A DNA stretch of 64,000 bases from Macrothele yani (Eukaryota; Arthropoda; Arachnida; Araneae; Macrothelidae), in NCBI GenBank assembly GCA_039090855.1, contig CM077011.1, forward strand, positions 31,153,001 to 31,217,000. The letters run 5' to 3'. Within the stretch, counting starts at the first letter, position 1. Each line of letters begins with the position of its first letter. Under the pieces are notes generated by a model, which worked only from the letters and a program-made list of their open reading frames with translations, was not told the origin of the DNA and made no database searches. Shown piece by piece: positions 55,960 to 64,000 of the stretch. The position numbers and the translations under genes were made by a program.

Positions 55960-56575
55960 GGTGACGTCAAGTACTTTTGCTTCCTGTACTTCGAATGGAA
56001 AAATTTCTGTACACAATTTCTTCACAATTAATGCGTTCCCAAGGGTGAAAATTTGAACATCGTTTAAAATAGCTTCATTTTATAACTTGGAATACTTAAT
56101 ATTTTCTAAAACATAACCATAATTATGCAATCCAACATTTGTTTGTCTAATGACGTCATGAAAGTACAGGTCGCGCTATCTTTTTTCTGGACAATTAATG
56201 CGTTCCCAAGGATGAAAATTTGAAAATCGATTAAAATAGCTTCATTTTATAACTTGTATTACTTAATATTTTCTAAAACATAACCATTATTATATTAAAA
56301 ATCAAACTCTTTTCCTTTGGTGCTGTTGAATCCAGAAATAAGACGGCGCGACCTATACTTTGATGACGTCAGTAGAACAACAAATGTTGGATTGCATAAT
56401 TATGGTTATGCTTTAGAAAATATTAAGTAATCCAAGTTACAAAATGAAGCTATTTTAATCGATGTTCAAATTTTCATCCTTGGGAACGCATTGATTGTGA
56501 AGAAAATGTGTACAGAAGTTTTTTCATTGGAATTATAGGAAGCAAAAATTACTTGACGACCAGCCATCAAACTCA
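55960..56575. mobile_element. Foldback element with ~220-bp inverted arms
   Basis: The left arm 55960-56180 matches the reverse complement of 56340-56575, with shared blocks TTTTGCTTCCTGTACTTC, AATGCGTTCCCAAGGATGAA, AAATAGCTTCATTTTATAAC, CATAACCATAATTATGCAAT and CCAACATTTGTT. A third, partial copy at 56190-56300 is in direct orientation after the left arm. The palindrome TGACGTCA occurs at 55962, 56151 and 56364. No coding capacity; a non-autonomous foldback or MITE-like element. Target duplication not identified. Confidence 0.9.
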
Positions 56576-56845
56576 TATAATGCGACAATTTATTATGGGA
56601 AATCTCTTTATGTTATCTTAAATTTCTTGCTGTGGGAAATTGCATTGGTCTGACGATGATCTAAGTCCCTAGAAAAAAAAAAGGCGCACAAAAATACAGT
56701 CATGGCATTCCCATAAGGAACTTCTACTCCTGAAACACGCATTCATTTGTAAAGTTTCTAGAGGAAAAAACAATGGTGCATTTCAAATACAATATATGAT
56801 ATATCGTGTGGAAGAAATATTCTTCTCATAATACGTGCAAAATAC

Positions 56846-57062
56846 GTCACTATGATTAACATAACAATGAGACATCTCTCAATTGCCTGTATTTATTGTT
56901 CTTCACGTAACATCAGCCACATCAGAAAACTTGAAAATTTCATCGCCCTCCCGCTCCAGGACATGAAATTTTAAAGTTTTCTGATGTGGTTGAGGTTACG
57001 TGAGGAACAATAAATACAGGCAGTTCAAGAGATGTTTGATTGCTATGTTAATTATAGTTACA
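56846..57062. mobile_element. Hairpin element, ~100-bp arms
   Basis: GATTAACATAACAATGAGAC to AACTTGAAAATTTCAT on the left pairs with the reverse complement of the right arm, through GCCTGTATTTATTGTTC and CACATCAGAAAAC. The short loop contains CCCGCTCCAGGACATG, which matches the edge of the tRNA-like module in the 30.9 kb TIR element (there TCGTCCTGGAGCGGGAC), and the adjoining AACTTGAAAATTT is also shared. The two are likely one family. Confidence 0.85.
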
Positions 57063-58175
57063 ATATATGAATTTTGTGGAAAAGAAAATATAAGTAAATA
57101 AACATGATGCCAATATTCCATAAAGTTTAGCAGATTATCTCTAGTTATTATTGAAAATTATAGGATTTAATAGAATAATTTAAATTACGGTGGCTTTATT
57201 GCTAACAACATGGAATTGGAAATTTTTTTCCCTCGGATTCAGACGCACTATTTTCTGATTTTGAAAGCAAGCAAAGGAAGAGGTGAATTCTCTCTTTCTT
57301 CTTCTTTTCTCTTTCTTTCTTTCTTTCTTTTTTTAACATGGCGTCTGAAACTAGAAATATCCGGAACTGAAACACGAACAGCTAACAAAACCATGAGTAA
57401 TAGAAAAAAATCGATTAATTGTTGTAAATACATGTACTGTATAAGAACGTAATGCAATCTTTTACCACCAGACGGGTGGCTGTCTGATGGTGAAAGCTTG
57501 AATTGCGTTCTTATATATTTACGCCAACAAACGGATTCTTCATATTTATAGCTATGAACAGCTAATATAAAGAAAAATATACCATTTTTCCTATGAGCTT
57601 TTAAAAAACCAAAATCCCTCTATAGTAGCGTCTTTCAAATAATACTAATACGATCACTTTCATTTCAGACATTATAACTACAATATACTTGAAAGATTTT
57701 TACTTGGAATATTCTCAAGTTACTTTGAAAACTATTACGCGGTCAAATCATTCAGATAGTCTGAAGTTCCTGAATAGAGGTGATTGTGAAAGCATGTTTT
57801 AGTAAAAATAGCAGCATTCAAAATTTTGTTCTTTTATATGGCCATAAAAAGTCTTCATATACAACGACCTTTTTGAGTACGAAAATGAATGAGCAACTAA
57901 ATGGAATAACATCCCAGTACATGCACGCTTTATTAAAGTACGATCTCGTTTGCGAGAACTACGTGGAGAAGAAAAAAAGGCAAACAAATTAATTTATTAC
58001 AAAAATGCCAATGGAGCAGTTGCTGGAAGTTTTTAAAATATTAGTGTGTACTTTACGTAATGAAGAACAAATTATTTAATAAATTATGTGAAAGATCAAG
58101 GCATATTGTTCTGCGAGTTTTAAAATGTAATATCTTTTCTTTTTTCTTTTTTTCAATCTGTGTTAAACGATCGCT
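57063..58175. other. AT-rich stretch, no gene
   Basis: A (TTTC)n run lies at 57306-57330. An imperfect inverted repeat, TGTATAAGAACGTAATGCAA / TTGCGTTCTTATATA, spans 57436-57520 around a CACCAGACGGGTGG...CTGATGGTG core. Nothing else recognised. Confidence 0.4.
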
Positions 58176-58179
58176 GTGA

Positions 58180-58335
58180 GTTGTGAAATTCAAATTTGCC
58201 GGTGGGGAGACCCGAAATCACATCCTTCTGCTCAGAAACCGTATGTTTTCCCAATTAAGATACGCCGGCAAGTGCTTATCACTGCCGCTTGCCGTCTTGA
58301 CATGAGCGTCACCCCTGTAGTACGTCTCATATATC
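58180..58335 (-). mobile_element. tRNA-derived repeat B (copy 4)
   Basis: Minus strand: TGACGCTCATGTCAAGACGG, AAGCGGCAGTGATAAGCACT, TGCCGGCGTATCTTAATTGG, then CTGAGCAGAAGGATGTGATT and GGTCTCCCCACCGGCAAATT. The B box has decayed. The segment before the A box again belongs to the repeat. Confidence 0.75.
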
Positions 58336-58424
58336 CCTCCAGGGGGGGTTGTTAAGTAATCGCAGGGTTCGGGTCCGCCGCAAAACCATGCTTGAAATAA
58401 CTCTCTGTAGATGAAGGAATGATT

Positions 58425-58560
58425 ATTAATTCCAGATGATGTGTGGAAAAAGCATCACACATTTTGTTTTGAAGCGAAGAAGGAATTCTCATTAATTCCA
58501 GACGAAGTGTGGATGGAACCTCACACATTTTTTCGAAGAACCTGAGGGCCAGTGAATCCG
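58425..58560. repeat. Dispersed repeat G, imperfect tandem pair
   Basis: AATTCCAGATGATGTGTGGA ... CACACATTTTGTTTTGAAG is followed by AATTCCAGACGAAGTGTGGA ... CACACATTTTTTCGAAGAAC, about 70 bp apart. A single unit also occurs at 42815-42875. Class unknown. Confidence 0.7.
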
Positions 58561-58574
58561 TTTTTATGTTCGGC

Positions 58575-58730
58575 GTGAATGTGAAATTCAAATTTGACTG
58601 TGACATGATTGGGAGTCGCATCGTTCTGCTCCGGAGCCGAATGCTTTCCCAATTAACTTACGCCGGCAAGGGCTTGTCACTGCCACTTGCCGTTTTGATA
58701 TGTGCGTCACCTCTGAAATACGTCATAGAG
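58575..58730 (-). mobile_element. tRNA-derived repeat B (copy 5)
   Basis: Minus strand: TGACGCACATATCAAAACGG, AAGTGGCAGTGACAAGCCCT, TGCCGGCGTAAGTTAATTGG, GCTCCGGAGCAGAACGATGC, then AAATTTGAATTTCACA as in copy 4. It abuts a SINE-A copy at 58729. Confidence 0.78.
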
Positions 58731-58905
58731 TAACTCCGTCGGCTGTATGCAATCACCCACCCTATTTTAGGGCTGCTGGTTTCAAGAAACGGAGAGAGAT
58801 AGAGTCAGATCCGTGAGACAAACACACCAGTCAAGTCTCAAACAAGGCCGAGCTCGGACAACTAACCAAAACCTTGCGACTCTGAACACTCGGCGATCAG
58901 AAGTG
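58729..58905 (-). mobile_element. SINE-A, older copy (copy 10)
   Basis: Body words CTATTTTAGGGCTGCTGGTT and GTGAGACAAACACACCAGTC, with a decayed head ending near GACTCTGAACACTCGGCGAT. Directly adjacent to a repeat B copy. Confidence 0.75.
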
Positions 58906-59145
58906 GCAAAATGTATTGTTTGTATCTGTGTGGGAACCAAACTTCCTTATGAAACAAAAATGTAACGCACAAATTGGAATGCTAACCTTAAAAAACACCT
59001 TCTGTATGTGTGAATATGAAGACAAATAAACAAAAACAAGTAGTGAAATAGAGAGAGGTGAGCGGAGACTCAGTTGAACTAATGGGGAGTCCATAGGGAC
59101 TATATATAGCTTTGGGCCCACCATGACCAAGGGCTCCCGGGTACT

Positions 59146-59312
59146 GGCCCCCCGGTAATAAATAAGGGCGTCTTCCTCCCCCTTTCTACTTCGCTTCCGT
59201 GTCACTTTCCTATCGGGTGCTATAGCCCAAATCTCCTAGTTTCCTATTTCTAAGGGTTGTTTAAGACCTGGGGTCAGACACTATCTTCCTAAAATCCTCT
59301 ACATCATGATCA
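59146..59312 (+). mobile_element. SINE C, 3' part (copy 2)
   Basis: GGTAATAAATAAGGGCGTCT, TTTCTACTTCGCTTCCGTGT, then CTATAGCCCAAATCTCCTAG, TTCTAAGGGTTGTTTAAGAC and CCTAAAATCCTCTACATCAT match 46055-46222 along their whole length. The tRNA-like head is absent. Confidence 0.8.
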
Positions 59313-59339
59313 TGACCAAGGGCTCAGGAGGCGTAGATA

Positions 59340-59388
59340 GGTGGGAGAGAGACAGAGAGAGAGAGAGATAGAGAGAGGGAGAGAGAGG

Positions 59389-59444
<56 letters not shown>

Positions 59445-59467
59445 AAGATACATAGAGAGAGAGAGAA

Positions 59468-59518
<51 letters not shown>

Positions 59519-59550
59519 TAGATAGATAGAGAGAGAGAGAGAGAAAGAGG
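59340..59550. repeat. (GA)n/(GATA)n microsatellite block
   Basis: Alternating GA and GATA runs, including about ten GATA units near 59390-59427, and several pure GA runs. Confidence 0.97.
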
Positions 59551-61665
59551 TTTATAAAAAAGTTTTGCTTTTGCTTCGTATGATTTCCACTTGGTCAGAA
59601 ACAGAGCCTGGATTACGAACAGATTTGAAGGCAGTTACTCACCAAAGATAAAAATTTCATGTCGATCTATACAGTGGAGGCCGGCGAGAGAGTTTCAGCT
59701 TTTTCACTATCATCCACCCACACCTCCTCATTTGCACTTGGAATCATTAATAGTCAAAGTCCCCTGTGGCTTCACATTGCGTAAAAAAAAAAAAAAAATG
59801 CTGTAAGAAAAGTACACTATGCTAAATCATTAGAAAATCAAAGACAAAATCTAGAAATCTTAAGCTTTCAACTCATGTTCTTATAAGAACAATTAAAAAT
59901 ACAATGACTTACTATGAAAATTCTGCAGGTAATCTATTAGTTTAAAGAATGCATTGCGCATTGATTATCACAAGCATATTGCTAGAATTTCGTGTTTTAA
60001 TGGATTTCATAATGATTTTCCGTCATAATTTTTTGAGAGCCCATTCAGATGTCTTAGCCCACTCAAATGTCTTAGTCTAGGGGCCCACTAAGGCCTTAAT
60101 TCGACCGTGGATGTTTGAGAGACATTATAACAAATTTTAATATTTTTCTGATTGTGTCTTATTTAAGTTTTAAAAAGGGGAAGAGAAATTAATACATTTG
60201 AAACAACAGGTATCTTACTCTTGAAATAATAGTAATAATAAAAATAAGGAAAATTGCGCGTTAACAGCTCACAATACTGTATTGACCGGGAATGCGCTTT
60301 AAGTGAACAGAGAATTCAGCTCTTCCCCCACCATTTGTCTCACTTTCCGCGATTCCTTGTCATTCTTATCCTCCCCTCTAGCCTAAGGCACTAATGATTA
60401 ATACACCCTAGTCGATTGGAATAGCTGGTCTATTAAAGGTCAGTAAGTCCTGGTCCGATGGGATGGCAGAAGGGAAGTCCTCGTTGAATCCTCAGCAATC
60501 GTTTCTGCGGTCAAGCGAACTTAATACTATTCCCTGCTTGTACTGATTTATGCTTTGCGAGGACCGCACACTGAAGGAAAATTCGCAGTAGCGCTCTTTA
60601 TTCGTCACTTAGAAATGCTTACTCCTCAGTGTTTTCAAGGATGCGCACCACATTAGATTTAGAAAACATGCGAATACTGACATGGGGAAAATATCCGGTC
60701 AAAATGACGTGTTTTTAAATTTTTTTCATTCCTTTAAAAAGAAGGGAAATGTTCTTCCTTTAGTTCTGTTAACAAATTACAAACTGGAAACGATTTTTAG
60801 AAAGATTTTCATACATACGTATATACAAGGAGTTCTTTAAGGTTGAAAGAGGGGTTAGGTCCTAAAAAAATCATCTACTAAATCAAATTTATTGATGGTG
60901 TCAAATTTTACTTTCTGTTGATGTATCAAAAGTCTCCAATTACAGCGATCTTGGAGCACAACTCGAGCTTCTGTTAACGGAACCTTTCCTGTTCAGTTTG
61001 GGTTCGATATCATTTTCTAATTGCAAGCAACTCTTATTATATGAAAAATGGAATAGATGGGGGAAATTGCAGTTTCACTGTGTTTATTATCAACTAAAAC
61101 TTATTAAGCTGTTTTCCACGAGTTATCTCAGTTATTTCTTAAGACTTGATATTCCGAAATCCGTATTTCACCAACATTTATCTTAAAAGAAACAATGATT
61201 TACCAGTGCAGGCTTATAGGTCCAAATAATGGGTAGTAGGTGTCTACCCAAACAAGAGATACAAATACCATTATGCAATAACTAAGCGGTCAGTGACGAA
61301 ATAAATATAAATACTAATTGCGTAGAAAAATTACAGCTATGTGGCATGTGCACGTTTTAACTTTCAGAATGATCATAGTAATTTAGTTCGAAATGAAGTC
61401 TTCAAAGGACTTTTTTTTTTTTCCAAAATCAAAATTTTCAAAGGAAACTATTTTTCTGCTACAACACTTCGTTTTGAGCGCAGTTAGACACTACATTGGA
61501 TTATATGCAAATTTTTGAAATTCTTTCAACGTTAAATTGTTGTTAAAACTTGCTCTCACGACTGAATTCGTTTAAAAATTCATAATTCAGAAGCTGTCTA
61601 TCATCCAGGATCCAACAGAATTTTTTTTTTTTTTTTTTTGACGAAGGATTTATGAGGTGTTTCCC
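59551..61665. other. Stretch without recognised genes
   Basis: A-run at 59784-59798; a duplicated phrase CACTCAAATGTCTTAG / CATTCAGATGTCTTAG at 60040-60075; T-runs at 61410 and 61621-61639. Frames are short. Nothing recognised. Confidence 0.35.
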
Positions 61666-62101
61666 GCAGTACAGCATTTCTCATTTTCTTGTAGGCCTTC
61701 CGTCCACAGTGAGTAGAGTTTAGGTCCCAGCCACCTACAGCGAGATCGCCTTTTGGGCAGGACACAGAAACGGAAGGAATGAGAGCAAGTCTAGCGAATT
61801 TGATAGAACAGTTTGTAGTGATATTAGTGTACAGTAGATGGCGCCACCATACAAGTACGATGTTGCACATAGAGGGGTGAGAGAATTTCAGGGGGGGCAT
61901 AGGAAAGGATACCCATTTAACCAGTGGGTCCAGCCTGGGGGCCGTCACTTTACGTGCTCGTCCGATGCACGGCGGGTATTCAGCGATTGTTAGTAAATCA
62001 CACCATCTCTGAAAGATCAGCCCAGGATCGAACCTGAGGACCTTGCATTGATAGTCTGACTCGCTAACCACAAAGCTATCAGCGGCTCTGAGGTGTTTCC
62101 C
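61653..62101 (-). mobile_element. tRNA-derived SINE C with candidate target duplication (copy 3)
   Basis: The direct repeat TGAGGTGTTTCCC at 61653-61665 and 62089-62101 brackets a 423-bp body. On the minus strand the body starts with a tRNA-like head: TGATAGCTTTGTGGTTAGCG (A box) and CAGGTTCGATCCTGGGC (B box, near 62025-62040), then CCCGCCGTGCATCGGACGAG, shared with the 45.9 kb copy. A T-run lies just outside the left repeat, unusual for a poly-A tail, so the left boundary could be 61620. Confidence 0.8.
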
Positions 62102-63125
62102 AGTAGGTACCTATGTTTTTATAGCGGGCCACAAGACTAAAACTCCCTTCCTGGTTTAATCGTCCATCTCTACTCCTGGGCCTGGTTTAACTCCATACCG
62201 TAGACTAACCTCGCATTCAGTATTTACAACTCCTCGCTCAACTATGTCTTTGGACAATGATTTTAACCAACTTTCATTATTCGTGTCTAAGAACGTCGCT
62301 ATGCATTTTTGCATGCGGTATTTAATTTTTGTTTTTGATAGCATTCGATAAACAAAACTTTCCGCAACACTTGAAAGTTTCTTCCAAATAATACTGTTCT
62401 TTAGAGAAATGTCAGGATAGTCTTGCTTTGCTTATAATAAAGGAAAAGCAGACTACTCTGAAATTTTCATCGAGAATAGATTTTGTTGTGACAAACTCTC
62501 AAATGTTATGAGGGGAAAAAAAAGAAAGGTTCTTGCACTGAAAAATATCGACGAAAACTAAAACCTTGGAACTTCATTTTTACTTGTTCTCTTGTTTTTA
62601 GATGTGATAAAAAAAAAAAAAAAAAAAAAACTCAAAAGTGGAAAACAAATTTTTTAGACGTCAGCTCTGAAAGTAATTTTTTCTAATTATTAAGATCGTC
62701 CCTAAAAATAGTTTTTAAGCGAATTAAGAGAAAGTTAAAATGTCTTGCAACCAGATTTCTTTATAGGGGTGGCACCAAACATTGAAGACGGAAATAAAAA
62801 TACCTTAGAAAAAACGTCTAAAATACAGGGAAGCGATAAAAATATCTCCTCCGTGTGCGTTTCCAGTTATTCGTGAAATATGTATTTAAAAAAATACACA
62901 AATATTTTTAAAAATAAGCAGCCAATAACAAAGAACGAAGGAATAAGTGATTAATCAAAGGTCCTGGACCCTAGGCCACCCGCACTGAGTGCGCCACTGG
63001 GTGCATGTAAATAGAATTAAAGGATAAATATTTTTCTTCTTTTGAATAAATATGATAAATATTATTTTGCATACTTATTTATTTGTTCGTTTAGTATTTT
63101 TGAAGAGAAAAATTAAAAAAGCGCC
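62102..63125. other. AT-rich stretch, no gene
   Basis: An A-run lies at 62610-62630. The frame at 62156-62344 (62 codons, minus) has no domain. Nothing recognised. Confidence 0.35.
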
Positions 63126-63130
63126 ATAAA

Positions 63131-63232
63131 ACAAGCCCACAATCTATGCCTCATCAAAACTCGAACCCGAGCTCACTCGGGCGAATTATCAGAAGCTCTG
63201 GCAGCTTAGATGACTCCGCAACAGGAGAGGCG
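63131..63232 (-). mobile_element. SINE-A, head region only (copy 11)
   Basis: Minus strand: CTCCTGTTGCGGAGTCATCT, GAGCTTCTGATAATTCGCCC, then CGGGTTCGAGTTTTGATGAG (B box with changes) and CATAGATTGTGGGCTTG. The body is missing. Confidence 0.7.
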
Positions 63233-63702
63233 ATAAACATTAGGGGGAAACGGGATGCCAAAATAGTCGTTGGCATGGAGAAATCTCTGAGTTCAGCAAA
63301 GTTTATTTCAAGTGGAGATCAAGCAGATATGTCTTGAAGAATTTCAGAAAAATGCAAAAAGGAATATTTTAATCAGGTAAAATTTAAAATAAGTGGTGAT
63401 CGAAATGAAATAATTTAATAACAAAAAAAAAAAAGTAAGAAAAGTCTTCCAATCTAGTAAATTCTGCGATGAATGACAAGAATTTTTAGTTAACAAAAGC
63501 TTGCGGCATGTGGTAAGCACTACGTAGCCTCTTTGTCATGAAATCTTTAAGTTCCATGAGAGATATTTTTTAACCAAGAAATGCTTGAGTGTTTGCATCC
63601 AGTTTCTAAAAGTTGTTTGTCAATAGTTTACGTCATATTTAACCGGCTGGAACAAGTTAACTCGGGGTCAGCAAAATGTGCTGCAGTAAGTTGGAACAAA
63701 TA

Positions 63703-64000
63703 CACTATATTGACAAAAGTCACCAGACACCTAGAAGAGAAACACAGCATAGCATTTATTGACATATTAATATTAGCACGGTGTCGGTCCACCTTTGCCC
63801 TTAATGCATGCACTGACCCTTCGAGACATGCTTTCGACATGGTTTTGGAACACAGCAATAGGTATGCGCTTCCATTCAGTACATAATGCTGCCGCTAACT
63901 CTTACTTAGTAGTAGGCCTTGGTTCCAAACTTCTTATGTGGCGCTCTAATTCATGCCGTAGGTGTTCTATCCGATTAAGATCAGGGCTTTGTGCTGGCTA
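63703..64000 (-). mobile_element. Tc1-type transposon, cut by the window edge
   Basis: TA at 63701-63702, then the terminal repeat CACTATATTGACAAAAGTCA. The transposase C-terminus on the minus strand runs off the end of the window. The rest of the element lies beyond 64000. Confidence 0.88.
63773..64000 (-). pseudogene. Tc1-type transposase C-terminus, partial
   Basis: Minus-strand reading from the window edge: PAQSPDLNPIEHL (third catalytic residue, Glu, near 63960-63985), then ERHIRSLEPRPTTK followed by a stop where the frame should continue, and finally RIPIAVFQNHVESMSRRV and GKGGPTPC with the natural stop at 63773-63775. At least one in-frame stop makes this copy defective. Confidence 0.85.

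Overview
This window looks like gene-poor, AT-rich nuclear DNA of an animal, most likely an arthropod. An arachnid or related chelicerate is plausible because the Tc1-type transposases resemble those common in spider genomes, but that is inference. I see no bacterial-style gene organisation, no operons, no rRNA and no convincing host protein-coding exon. Nearly everything that can be named is a mobile element or a tandem repeat.

Layout. 0.8-4.8 kb: several broken RTE-type retroposon 3' ends, two of them in an inverted duplication that includes shared flanking DNA. 9.1-11.1 kb: a minisatellite with a homogeneous 44-bp core and degenerate edges. 12.66-14.20 kb: the best-preserved gene in the window, a Tc1-type transposon with an uninterrupted 343-aa transposase, 28-bp terminal inverted repeats and TA flanks. 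14.3-15.0 kb: another RTE 3' end facing an opposing tail. 15.36-15.79 kb: a 118-bp higher-order repeat. 17.1-18.3 kb: an internally deleted mariner whose terminal 145 bp is tandemly triplicated. 20.1-23.7 kb: a Tc1 fragment, a mariner-like fragment, an RTE copy with a visible FADD box, and a decayed transposon with 39 residues between its last two acidic residues (22.36-23.74 kb). 26.0-26.9 kb: a very old transposon with about 41-residue spacing.

24-45 kb holds tRNA-derived SINEs, several unclassified dispersed families and degenerate tandem repeats (33.1, 37.3 and 44.0 kb). 46.5-54.1 kb is a dense transposon island: four Tc1-type copies, one nested inside another, a mariner-like fragment, an unclassified repeat, and SINEs, including a SINE inserted into a SINE with an exact target duplication. 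55.96-56.57 kb is a foldback element with arms of about 220 bp, followed by a second long hairpin at 56.85-57.06 kb. The window ends inside a further Tc1-type element.

The autonomous classes seen are Tc1, mariner and RTE. The SINEs carry tRNA-like Pol III promoter boxes and must be moved by a partner retrotransposon; which one is not shown here. I found no clearly new biological system. The most unusual material is structural: TIR-bounded or upstream-extended repeats with internal tRNA-like modules, the foldback element with palindromic TGACGTCA sites, tandem amplification of transposon ends, and mariner-superfamily copies with long D-D spacing.
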